Shown here one piece after another: positions 6,633 through 13,606 of a stretch of 18,483 nucleotides of DNA (positions within the stretch are counted from its first letter, which is position 1; every line of letters starts with the position of its first letter). The DNA lies in contig DHHD01000018.1 of NCBI GenBank assembly GCA_002403105.1, positions 988 through 19,470 on the forward strand. The letters are read 5' to 3'. The notes beneath the pieces are model-generated. The model was not told where the DNA came from, made no database searches, and saw only the letters and a program-made list of their open reading frames with translations. The stretch is from Anaerolineaceae bacterium UBA4781. Its GTDB lineage: Bacteria > Chloroflexota > Anaerolineae > Anaerolineales > Anaerolineaceae. The translations under genes were made by a program, and so were the position numbers.

Positions 6633-7217
6633 TCATTTTTCATTTTTTATTTCTTCGTAATACACCTTCACCTCAGCAGTATCGTTTAAAAAGTTGATTT
6701 TGTTAATATCCACATAATGGATCATCAACCCGGTTCGTTCTTCCAGATCAGCGATCAATTCTTTCTGATTGTTTGCGTTGACCAGATCGATCTTTTCGTA
6801 CGTGATCGATTTGGAGGACATGAAGTGGAATCCCCAGCCTTTTTCCAGAAAGAGCATGATCAAACAGATCAGCGCTGTAGTTAGTCCCAGTTCCAAATAA
6901 GAATTCTGGCTGAGCATGACGTAGTTGATCATGGGGAGCGCGATCAGCATGAAAAGATAGGTCATTTCACGTGAGGGCATGGGATCGGTGCGGTAGCGCA
7001 GGATGGAAAAGATCGCGAAAAGCCCGAATCCTACCCCCATACTGAGTTCAATGCTCGCCATGTAATTGAACAGAATGAAGATGATGGTGTTGAAACCCAG
7101 AAAGGTCAGTACAAATTTTTGTGAACGCCGCTGAGGATAGTAGATGAAGCGCACGATCACAAAGGCGGATAGAAAGTTGATGAAGAAATTAAGCAGGTAC
7201 TGGAAAAACGCGGTCAT
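6633..7217 (-). CDS. DUF4956-domain membrane protein
   Basis: A 194-residue integral membrane protein with about four or five membrane segments in the first 125 residues and a soluble C-terminal part (about 135-194). The DUF4956 signature is clear: GFGLFAIFSILRYRTD (63-78) followed by PSREMTYLF. The start ATG at 7217 has AGGAT about 9 nt upstream; the longer open frame to 7307 runs inside the VTC gene and lacks a ribosome site. It overlaps the 3' end of the VTC-domain gene by 29 bp, so translation is coupled. Proteins of this family are regularly encoded beside VTC-domain proteins, which suggests a membrane partner for polyphosphate synthesis or export, but its activity is unproven. Confidence 0.87.
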   Translation of the reverse strand: MTAFFQYLLNFFINFLSAFVIVRFIYYPQRRSQKFVLTFLGFNTIIFILFNYMASIELSMGVGFGLFAIFSILRYRTDPMPSREMTYLFMLIALPMINYVMLSQNSYLELGLTTALICLIMLFLEKGWGFHFMSSKSITYEKIDLVNANNQKELIADLEERTGLMIHYVDINKINFLNDTAEVKVYYEEIKNEK

Positions 7218-8037
7218 TTTTAAAGATCCTTTTGCTTGAAGCTTTGAATTGTAAAAAATTTTGCTTGAATCGGTTGCGCTTGATATCCGGATTGAGAAAA
7301 GCCACACCTGTGCAGTATTTGCTGAGTGAGACCGGTTGGTATCCCTTTTCCTTCAGCGCGAGAAGGATGATGGATTCTCGAGAGAAAGTACTCTGTTTCA
7401 GTTCAACAACAGCGAGATGGGTTAGCTGAAGAGAATTCGTTTTGTTGAAAAAACTCAGCCCAAGGTCGATCGTGACGCGTTCGCAGGAACTGGTATTGAT
7501 CAGGGTAATTCTTTTAAAGGTATTCCACAGTACCGGCTGCAAAGGTTCGGCAGCGCCCGGATAATGGTATTCAAGAAATGATCGCATTTCAGGAGTGAAC
7601 GATTGCCGGATCTCCGCGATCGGCATGCGGTTCTTGATGGTGCGCAGATCATTTTCTTTTTTCTTGATCTCCAGAAAAGAGTCTTTTGTACTGTGATACT
7701 CACGCATGCGAATTTTGTAGCGCGGACGTTTCCCATTATGATGGTCAAAATAAAAATTCAAGACGGGAGTATCGAAGTACAGTGTGCGGTATTCGCTGAT
7801 GCGCTGTAATCCTGTTTCCAAAATGGCGCAGTCGGAAGTCAGAGCAGCTAAGAGTGAAGGCAGGTCTACAAACCGTATCAGGTATTTTGTATCAACTCGA
7901 TCCTGAAGCGCATAGTCCTGGATTTCATCCAGAGATACAGCCGGATAGAGAGGTAGTACTTGTTCAATGGCTGTCATGGTTCGTGAAAAGATCGACGGCA
8001 GCAATATGGTATTGGCTCTATTTTGGGTGGTTAACAT
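7189..8037 (-). CDS. VTC-domain protein, probable polyphosphate polymerase
   Basis: A 282-residue soluble protein with the triphosphate-tunnel VTC fold, related to the catalytic domain of yeast Vtc4, which makes polyphosphate from ATP. Tunnel residues are visible in order: RVDTKY (47-52), YFDT (87-90), YKIRMRE (107-113), EIKKK (123-127), KNR (135-137), Arg187 with Asp191, ELK (212-214) and SKY (239-241). The basic and acidic sets look intact, so an active enzyme is likely. The ATG at 8037 follows GGAGG at 7-nt spacing; an internal ATG at 7977 has no such site. The basic C-terminal tail is encoded in the overlap with the DUF4956 gene. No membrane segment is seen, so anchoring would come from DUF4956. 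A different nucleotide or phosphate substrate is possible. Confidence 0.88.
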   Translation of the reverse strand: MLTTQNRANTILLPSIFSRTMTAIEQVLPLYPAVSLDEIQDYALQDRVDTKYLIRFVDLPSLLAALTSDCAILETGLQRISEYRTLYFDTPVLNFYFDHHNGKRPRYKIRMREYHSTKDSFLEIKKKENDLRTIKNRMPIAEIRQSFTPEMRSFLEYHYPGAAEPLQPVLWNTFKRITLINTSSCERVTIDLGLSFFNKTNSLQLTHLAVVELKQSTFSRESIILLALKEKGYQPVSLSKYCTGVAFLNPDIKRNRFKQNFLQFKASSKRIFKNDRVFPVPA

Positions 8038-8085
8038 GATGCAACCTCCATTCTTGAGCCAATCATAAGAGCTTGCTCACAAAAT

Positions 8086-8132
8086 GATATCCATCACCAG
8101 GCTGAAATCGATTCATCCTGTGGAGGTATTCG
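8086..8132 (-). repeat. Dispersed intergenic repeat, copy 3 (most diverged)
   Basis: Read on the minus strand from 8132, it begins CGAATACC and continues with CAGG, GAA, CGATTTC, GCC and TGATGGAT in the same order and spacing as the copy at 17665. About 34 of the first 42 positions agree, without gaps. It lies between the AOR stop and the VTC start, on the same strand as both genes. Confidence 0.55.
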
Positions 8133-8190
8133 GATAGCGCACCTGCCAGGTTAGAAATTCAGTTTTCTACATATTCAAATGGAAGAGGGT

Positions 8191-10170
8191 CTAGAAACCG
8201 GAGAGCCCCATCTCTGCTTTAGTATCCGGCAGAGGTTTGCCGGTGCTTTCTTCCCAACCCAGGAGTTTCCAGTGCATGCTGCACATTTCTTCGATCGGAA
8301 CGCTCTTGTTCTTGAGGGGACCGGTATTCAAAGGGGGATTCCCCAACGCGCGCCGGTGCAGGATATTGCTGCGCGGGTCGATCCCTTCGCGGATGTTGAA
8401 CATCTGGCGCAGGGTTTGAATGCGTTTTCCAATGTGCAGATATTCATCCGGGGTTTTCTCCCAGCCGGTTGCGGCGTTCAAATATTCAAAAAGTTGCCAG
8501 TTCTGCAAACCGCTGATGAGGGCGAATAAACACCCTCCGGCGCCATCCAGCACCATTTTCATGCAGCTGCTGCTGACCGAAATTTGTGCATTTTCCGAGC
8601 TGGCTTGAAATTCCCGCTTGCGCGAGTAGAGCAGGGGCTGTTTGGGGGCATTTTTGCTGAAGCGCCACAACTGCATCATGTTGTAATACAACCCTGATCC
8701 AATGGTGTGCCTTCCGGGTGTTGGGTCTACGCTGAATTGCAAACCCATCTGTGGATCAAGGCGCGAATCGTGCATGCCCGGCTCCTGCCCGCCGGCTTGA
8801 ATGGCGTACTGCTCAGAGCCTTTTCCGATGCGCTGTGCGGCTTTCAAGGAACCGTCTGCCAGCACATCCCCGATCCCTTCCCGCCGGATCATTAAACGGA
8901 TCAGTGCCAGAATGGAAGAGGAATCCCCCCATTTCAATTCCAGACCATTCGTATCTTTGGTGGTGAGAATGCCCTGTTCAAAACATTCCAAGGCAAAGGC
9001 TACGGTTGAACCCGCAGAAATAGTATCCATGCCGGCGCGGTTGAGCAGATCGTTGATCACGAAGATCGAGTCCAGATCGGCATTCAGCACCAAACCGCCC
9101 AGAGCATTGATCGATTCATACTCCGGTTTATGTGTTTCCTTTATTTGCCCGCTGGCCGGGTCTTTGAACTGGCAGATCCCACCGCAGCCAATGGCGCAGG
9201 AGGTGCAGTTATATTTGCGGATCTCGCGCTGGGTGATCCGGTCGGGATTCAGATGATGGTATGAACGCTGGTTGAAATCCTTGACCGATCCTTTCCAATT
9301 CATGATCGGGTTGTCTCCTGCCAGCATCCCCAGAGTGTTGCTGACGTTGGTGCCCCATTTCTTGAGCAGTGACGTATATAACATACCGTCAATGCGTTTG
9401 GTGATGCTCCCTCCCATCAAAATTCTCCCTAGAATGGGGAACATCCCCCCCACCACAAGATTCTGCAATTTTTGAGACCGGATGCGCTGCGTATAGTATT
9501 TGCTGAGACTTTTTATGCGCTCCGGGTCGTGTGCCTGGATGGACTGGCTGCCGCACAGGACCAGCGCTTTGAGATTCTTTGAGCCCATCACGGCCCCAAC
9601 CCCTGAGCGGGCGGCGATGCGCCCACCCGCATTGCAGATGCCGGAGATCAACGATAGCCGCTCCCCGGCTTCACCGATCACTGCCACACTGGGCTTTTTC
9701 GATTTTCCGGAATGCTCTGCCATCAGCAGCTCTTCGCTTTCAATGGCATCCTTTCCCCATAACAAACTGGCATCCTTGATCAATACTGTTTCGTCATCCA
9801 CCACGATAAAAACAGGTTTATTTGCTTTACCGGTGATGAAGATGGCGTCGTACCCGCAGCGTTTGATGGCAGGCGAAAAGGTTCCTCCGCAGTTGGCGTC
9901 TCCCCAACCGCCGGTCAGGGGCGATTTGCATACTACCATCCAGCGCCCGGTCATCAAACTGCCGGTGCCGGTTAGCAATCCGCTTACAAACCCCAGTATA
10001 TTATCTGGTCCGAGCGCATCACAACCGGCGGGCATGTGGCTGTAAAGATAATACACGCCCAATCCCAGGCCTGAAAGGAAATTCTCATACACGTGATCGG
10101 GAATGTTTTCTGAGTGAAATTGACCTGTATTCAGGTCAATCGAGAGTATTTTACCGGTGTATGCGTTCAT
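8191..10170 (-). CDS. Aldehyde:ferredoxin oxidoreductase, tungsten/molybdopterin type
   Basis: A 659-residue cytoplasmic enzyme of the AOR family, which oxidises aldehydes to carboxylic acids (or the reverse) with ferredoxin, using a tungsten bis-pterin cofactor and one [4Fe-4S] cluster. The N-terminal pterin-binding domain carries SPLTGGWGDANCGG (83-96), and RSGVGAVMGSKNLKAL follows at 188-203. Cluster ligands are Cys322, Cys325 and Cys329 (C-X2-C-X3-C), with the fourth probably Cys547 in LDGAGGCLF. Length is close to the usual 605-660. AAGGAT lies about 8 nt before the ATG. The substrate cannot be told among AOR subfamilies. It seems to be transcribed alone, divergent from the feo genes. 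Its base composition looks clearly richer in GC than its neighbours, especially at 9540-9660, which may mean transfer or different selection. Confidence 0.93.
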   Translation of the reverse strand: MNAYTGKILSIDLNTGQFHSENIPDHVYENFLSGLGLGVYYLYSHMPAGCDALGPDNILGFVSGLLTGTGSLMTGRWMVVCKSPLTGGWGDANCGGTFSPAIKRCGYDAIFITGKANKPVFIVVDDETVLIKDASLLWGKDAIESEELLMAEHSGKSKKPSVAVIGEAGERLSLISGICNAGGRIAARSGVGAVMGSKNLKALVLCGSQSIQAHDPERIKSLSKYYTQRIRSQKLQNLVVGGMFPILGRILMGGSITKRIDGMLYTSLLKKWGTNVSNTLGMLAGDNPIMNWKGSVKDFNQRSYHHLNPDRITQREIRKYNCTSCAIGCGGICQFKDPASGQIKETHKPEYESINALGGLVLNADLDSIFVINDLLNRAGMDTISAGSTVAFALECFEQGILTTKDTNGLELKWGDSSSILALIRLMIRREGIGDVLADGSLKAAQRIGKGSEQYAIQAGGQEPGMHDSRLDPQMGLQFSVDPTPGRHTIGSGLYYNMMQLWRFSKNAPKQPLLYSRKREFQASSENAQISVSSSCMKMVLDGAGGCLFALISGLQNWQLFEYLNAATGWEKTPDEYLHIGKRIQTLRQMFNIREGIDPRSNILHRRALGNPPLNTGPLKNKSVPIEEMCSMHWKLLGWEESTGKPLPDTKAEMGLSGF

Positions 10171-10269
10171 GTTTCCAATCCTTGTTTTCCCCCGTATTTC
10201 TTACCGCGAGAAGTGCAGGGCTTGTTTCTATTCAGTATTGAAAGAGTATGAGAAGTTTAGAATTCCCCC

Positions 10270-10275
10270 ATTATA
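10270..10275 (-). promoter_or_regulatory. Possible -10 element for the AOR gene
   Basis: A perfect TATAAT on the minus strand, about 95 bp before the AOR start. No convincing -35 is seen at the right distance. The rest of 10171-10300 shows no other clear promoter for AOR. Confidence 0.3.
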
Positions 10276-10313
10276 CCGATACTTTTGAAAAAATAACCAT
10301 TTCAGATGATTCC

Positions 10314-10342
10314 TTGACAAATCATCATGATTAGTATATGCT
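10314..10342 (+). promoter_or_regulatory. Promoter of the feo operon
   Basis: A consensus TTGACA (10314-10319) and TATGCT (10337-10342) are separated by 17 bp. The start point would be near 10349, leaving about 32 nt before feoA with a strong AAGGAGG ribosome site. The core elements are covered by palindromes, which points to repression. Confidence 0.65.
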
Positions 10343-10346
10343 AATC
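10329..10346 (+). promoter_or_regulatory. Palindromic operator over the feo -10, probable iron-regulator site
   Basis: GATTAG-TATATG-CTAATC is a perfect 6-bp inverted repeat with a 6-bp centre that covers the -10. The TTAG...CTAA arms resemble sites of DtxR/IdeR-type metal repressors more than a Fur box. A second inverted repeat, GATGATT-N8-AATCATC (10305-10326), covers the -35, and AATCAT-C-ATGATT (10320-10332) joins the two. The regulator is not in the window. Confidence 0.5.
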
Positions 10347-10380
10347 TACAATATTATATAACATTAACAAGGAGGTTTTC

Positions 10381-10620
10381 ATGACCAGTTTAGACAATGT
10401 GACTCCTGGTAAAACTTGTATCATACAAGAAATCAAGGGCGAGGGAGCAGTGCGCACCCGAATGATGGATATGGGTTTGATCAAGGGGGCGGAAATTAAA
10501 GTTATTCGCATCGCACCATTAGGAGATCCGGTCGAATTTGAAGTAAAGGGATACAACCTTTCGCTGCGCAAGAAAGAAGCGCACCTGGTAATGGTTCAGG
10601 AACTGCATGATGCCACTTAG
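10381..10620 (+). CDS. feoA: FeoA, ferrous iron transport accessory protein (first copy)
   Basis: A 79-residue SH3-like cytoplasmic protein that assists FeoB in Fe(II) uptake, probably by contacting its G domain. Typical FeoA features are visible: an N-terminal LDNVTPGKTCII strand, the RTRMMDMGLIKGAEIKVI core (26-43), PLGDPVEFEVKGYNLSLRKKEA (46-67) and a short C-terminal strand. The start has a near-perfect AAGGAGG 5-nt spacing, so translation should be strong. It is the first gene of feoA-feoA-feoB-feoC and overlaps the second feoA by 14 bp. Confidence 0.93.
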   Translation: MTSLDNVTPGKTCIIQEIKGEGAVRTRMMDMGLIKGAEIKVIRIAPLGDPVEFEVKGYNLSLRKKEAHLVMVQELHDAT

Positions 10621-10930
10621 CCTCGCCCCGGAAGGGCAATTGCTCAAACTTATTTCCATCCAGGGTGGGTTGGGTGTGCAAAGACGTCTCACCGCGCTGG
10701 GTTTAACCCCCGGAACTGAAGTAACCATCGTAACGCACAATTGTGGTGGACCGATCATTCTGGCGGTGAAAGATTCACGGCTGGCGATTGGGAGAGGATT
10801 GTTGCATCACATCCAGGTAGAACCGCAGGATGGAGCGGTTCACGAAACCGCATCATGCGATTTTGGGTTTGCAAGATTCAGACATGCTTCAGATCCACAC
10901 CACAGACGTGGTGGACATCATCATTGGTAA
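10607..10930 (+). CDS. Second FeoA-domain protein with His-rich tail
   Basis: A 107-residue protein: a FeoA domain over residues 1-73 (LAPEGQLLKLISI, VQRRLTALGLTPGTEV, GGPIILAVKDSRLAIGRGLL) followed by an unusual tail of about 34 residues rich in His near the end (SDPHHRRGGHHHW, stop at 10930). The start overlaps the end of feoA by 14 bp, with AGGAA just upstream of tandem ATGs at 10607 and 10610. FeoA proteins normally end soon after the domain, so the tail is odd: it may bind Fe(II) or other metals, or it may result from a frame change. The FeoB frame is also open across the tail (from 10830), see findings. Two FeoAs before FeoB are common in anaerobes, and the second may regulate or stabilise FeoB. 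Confidence 0.85.
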   Translation: MMPLSLAPEGQLLKLISIQGGLGVQRRLTALGLTPGTEVTIVTHNCGGPIILAVKDSRLAIGRGLLHHIQVEPQDGAVHETASCDFGFARFRHASDPHHRRGGHHHW

Positions 10931-10955
10931 AAAAATCAATACTTTGGAGAGAAAA

Positions 10956-13166
10956 ATGGAAAGGAACTATACAATTGCACTGGCTGGCAATCCAAACTGC
11001 GGTAAATCTACCGTGTTCAACCAGCTTACCGGCACGAAACAACATGTAGGAAACTGGCCGGGAAAAACCGTTGAGAAGAAGGAAGGGAATTTTCAATATA
11101 AAGGTCAAAAGATCAATGTGGTTGACTTGCCGGGAACATACAGTCTTACCGCATATTCACTCGAAGAAATTATCGCAAGAGATTATGTCATCAAAGAAAA
11201 ACCAGATCTGGTTGTTTCTATCATTGATGCTGCCAACATCGAACGCAATTTATTCTTAACCATGCAGTTGCTTGAATTAGGGGTGCCGGTAATAGCAGCT
11301 TTGAACATGATGGATGTGGTTGAGGAACGAGAAATTCGAATTGATGTAGAAAAAATAAAAAGCGCATTGGAAATCCCCGTTGTTCTTTTAGTCGCTCGCG
11401 ATGGAAAAGGGATGGACGAATTAAAAGAAAGCATTTTACAAAGTGCAAATTCAAAAGGGAAATATGAAAAAAGGATCCCTGCTCAGTTCAGTAAAGAATT
11501 CGAGAGTGAGATCAAAAAATTGCAAACGAAAATTGAAAGAATGCCCGAATTGGGCGCGTCCTTTAATTCAAGATGGCTGGCTATAAAATTGCTGGAAGCG
11601 GATAAAGGAATTCTGGATGATCTGCAGGGAGACGAAGCGTATGCGGATTTAATTGAAGAGGCTAAAACATTCACCCAGGCGTATTCGGAGAGATCAGAAC
11701 TGGATATTGACACGGAAGTTGCCGATGCATATTACAGCGCTATCCATCAAATTATCAGCGCGGCTGTGATTAAACCAAAAGTACAAAAAGCCAGTTTCTC
11801 CGATAAGGTTGATCGAATAGTGACGCATCGCGTTTTAGGCATCCCGATCTTTCTGGGTTTAATGTGGATCGTATTCAAATTGACCAGTGATGTGTCTGCT
11901 CCATTTCTGGATTGGGTGGATGGGGTGATCGGTGGACCATTAACCAATTGGGTTGTCGCTCTCCTGTCAATGCTGAACTTGACCGGTACGTGGGTAGAAT
12001 CCTTGTTTGTGGATGGCGTCATTGCTGGTGTGGGGGGTGTGATGGTGTTTGTACCTGTGTTGATGATGATGTATCTGGCTCTGGCGATTTTGGAAGACTC
12101 GGGGTATATGGCAAGAGCCGCCTTTGTCATGGATCGCTTGATGCATGGTTTGGGCTTGCACGGGAAAAGTTTTTTGCCTATGATTGTTGGTTTTGGTTGC
12201 ACTGTTCCCGCCATTTATGCCACGCGCACATTGGAAAATGAAAAGGACCGTATTCTAACCAGTTTGTTGGTGCCTTTCATGAGCTGCGGAGCACGTCTGC
12301 CGGTATATGTACTGTTTGCATCGATCTTTTTTCCTGAAAATACAGGATTGGTGATCTTTTCTTTATATGTGATTGGGATTGTTATGGCGATCCTGATTGG
12401 ATTGTTGCTCAAGAATACCTTGTTCAAAGAGCGCGATGCGTCTCCTTTTGTTATGGAACTTCCTCCATATCGCCGCCCAACTTTTAAGAGCATCTGGGCG
12501 CAAATGTCAGAACGCACGAATGCATTTGTAAAGAAAGCTTGGAGCTTGATCTTGATCACGAGTATTGTTATCTGGGTGTTGTTGGCGTTGCCTGTAAAAG
12601 GCGAAGGCAGTTTCGCCGATGCCCCGGTAGGCGATAGCGCATTCGCATCGGTTTCATCAATGATCTCACCGATTTTTAAACCCGCTGGATTCGGAACATG
12701 GGAAGCATCGGGTTCATTATTGACAGGATTTGTGGCAAAAGAGGTTGTGGTTAGTACCATGTCACAGATCTATAATGTAGAAGAAAGTGAAGAAGAAGCG
12801 GCGGCGCCTACTTTTCTTGAAGATATATGGGAAGTTGGTTCTTCCTTCTTTACGGCAGCTTGGGATACTATCAGGTCCGTCCCGCTTATTGTAGGCATAA
12901 ACGTGTTCGGTGAAGAGGAAGAAGCAGAACCAACCGCGCTGATGACAGCCGTACAAACTGGTTTTGAGGCTTCCAGCAGTGGCAGAGGCTCGTTGGCGTC
13001 GTTTTCTTTCATGGTATTTGTTCTGCTCTACACTCCTTGCATGGTGGCAGTGGCAGCAGAAAAACATGAGTTCGGCGCTAAATGGATGTGGATAAGCGTG
13101 ATCGGGCAGTTCGCAGTAGCATGGATCGTGTCTGTGGCGATATTCCAAATTGGTTTGTTGATCTAG
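10956..13166 (+). CDS. feoB: FeoB, ferrous iron transporter
   Basis: A 736-residue inner-membrane Fe(II) transporter with an N-terminal GTPase. G1 is GNPNCGKS (11-18), G3 DLPG (57-60), G4 NMMD (117-120), and the G5 position reads VARDGKG (147-152). A helical spacer (about 170-270) acts as the nucleotide-release-inhibitor region. Two gate motifs follow: GFGCTVPAIYATR (412-424) and MSCGARLPVY (442-451), with about eight to ten membrane segments from 290 on, including GFVAKEVVVSTMSQIY near 591. An acidic loop (608-660) lies before the last segments, which is usual for long FeoBs. Start ATG 10956 has GGAG 6 nt upstream; the frame stays open upstream to 10830. The cognate FeoC-like gene follows after a hairpin. 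Confidence 0.97.
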   Translation: MERNYTIALAGNPNCGKSTVFNQLTGTKQHVGNWPGKTVEKKEGNFQYKGQKINVVDLPGTYSLTAYSLEEIIARDYVIKEKPDLVVSIIDAANIERNLFLTMQLLELGVPVIAALNMMDVVEEREIRIDVEKIKSALEIPVVLLVARDGKGMDELKESILQSANSKGKYEKRIPAQFSKEFESEIKKLQTKIERMPELGASFNSRWLAIKLLEADKGILDDLQGDEAYADLIEEAKTFTQAYSERSELDIDTEVADAYYSAIHQIISAAVIKPKVQKASFSDKVDRIVTHRVLGIPIFLGLMWIVFKLTSDVSAPFLDWVDGVIGGPLTNWVVALLSMLNLTGTWVESLFVDGVIAGVGGVMVFVPVLMMMYLALAILEDSGYMARAAFVMDRLMHGLGLHGKSFLPMIVGFGCTVPAIYATRTLENEKDRILTSLLVPFMSCGARLPVYVLFASIFFPENTGLVIFSLYVIGIVMAILIGLLLKNTLFKERDASPFVMELPPYRRPTFKSIWAQMSERTNAFVKKAWSLILITSIVIWVLLALPVKGEGSFADAPVGDSAFASVSSMISPIFKPAGFGTWEASGSLLTGFVAKEVVVSTMSQIYNVEESEEEAAAPTFLEDIWEVGSSFFTAAWDTIRSVPLIVGINVFGEEEEAEPTALMTAVQTGFEASSSGRGSLASFSFMVFVLLYTPCMVAVAAEKHEFGAKWMWISVIGQFAVAWIVSVAIFQIGLLI

Positions 13167-13175
13167 CCCCTAAAA

Positions 13176-13209
13176 GACCAGGTAGGGATGAACAAGACCC
13201 TACCTGGTC
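13176..13209 (+). terminator. Hairpin between feoB and feoC, partial terminator
   Basis: A perfect 12-bp stem (GACCAGGTAGGG with CCCTACCTGGTC) and 10-nt loop, 9 bp after the feoB stop and 19 bp before the next start. Only GAATTTTC follows, a weak T-run. It may attenuate feoC expression or protect the upstream mRNA end. Confidence 0.5.
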
Positions 13210-13228
13210 GAATTTTCATTGGAGAAAA

Positions 13229-13486
13229 ATGGTTAAGGAAATTTTACGAGAGATCAAAAAAAGCCATGGGGTGGTTGTAATGAAACACCTGGCTTTAAAA
13301 TTTGATTTGGACCCCAATGCATTGGAAGGGATATTAAGAACGATAAACAGATCAAATATGATGGTAAAGACAGCAGTTCCCCTGAAATGTTCCAAGGGAG
13401 CATGTGCTGGTTGCCCGATGATGAGCAGCCACTCCAATGAAGTGTGCGGTTATAAAACTGTAATGAAGCTTAACCTTCACAAATAG
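13229..13486 (+). CDS. feoC: FeoC-like winged-helix protein with Cys motif
   Basis: An 85-residue protein. The first 50 residues form a likely winged helix (VKEILREIKKSHGVVVMKHL, LDPNALEGILRTINRSNMM). The wing carries Cys54, Cys59, Cys62 and Cys73: C-X4-C-X2-C-X10-C. Enterobacterial FeoC proteins have a similar C-X4-C-X2-C-Xn-C set that binds an oxygen-sensitive Fe-S cluster and protects FeoB from degradation. Start ATG 13229 has GGAG 4 nt upstream; the longer frame to 13082 lies inside feoB. A strong terminator follows. The operon position and Cys motif support the call; transcription control versus FeoB stability is not resolved. Confidence 0.82.
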   Translation: MVKEILREIKKSHGVVVMKHLALKFDLDPNALEGILRTINRSNMMVKTAVPLKCSKGACAGCPMMSSHSNEVCGYKTVMKLNLHK

Positions 13487-13510
13487 ATATCACCGGTTAA
13501 CAAAAAAAGA

Positions 13511-13546
13511 AAAAAAGGAATCAATCCAGAGATTGATTCCTTTTTT
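13511..13546. terminator. Strong bidirectional terminator after the feo operon
   Basis: A 16-bp perfect stem (AAAAAAGGAATCAATC with GATTGATTCCTTTTTT) around a CAGA loop, ending in a T-run on both strands. It closes the feo operon. Confidence 0.92.
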
Positions 13547-13563
13547 CTGCCAGATGGTATGAT
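13533..13563 (+). promoter_or_regulatory. Possible extended -10 promoter of yibE/F
   Basis: TATGAT (13558-13563) is preceded by TGG, an extended -10. TTGATT (13533-13538), inside the terminator arm, is 19 bp upstream and only a weak -35. It would give a leader of about 35 nt before ATG 13607. Confidence 0.35.
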
Positions 13564-13606
13564 TGCCGGGTTGATTAGGTCAAGCAAAAGTGTGGAGAAA
13601 AATACG

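Noticed and set aside
8500..10045. Several plus-strand open frames of 60-181 codons opposite AOR
   Set aside because: Antisense shadows of a GC-rich gene; no ribosome sites or recognisable domains.
10830..10955. Extended FeoB start at 10830
   Set aside because: Its AGG directly touches the ATG, while 10956 has a well-spaced GGAG; kept as a finding because the frame is open.
11747..12760. Minus-strand open frames of 155 and 181 codons opposite feoB
   Set aside because: Antisense of an intact feoB, low-complexity Thr/Ile/Pro content, no domain.
12600..12960. Acidic insertion in the FeoB C-terminal region as a novelty
   Set aside because: Long FeoB proteins such as the E. coli one have a comparable loop at this place.
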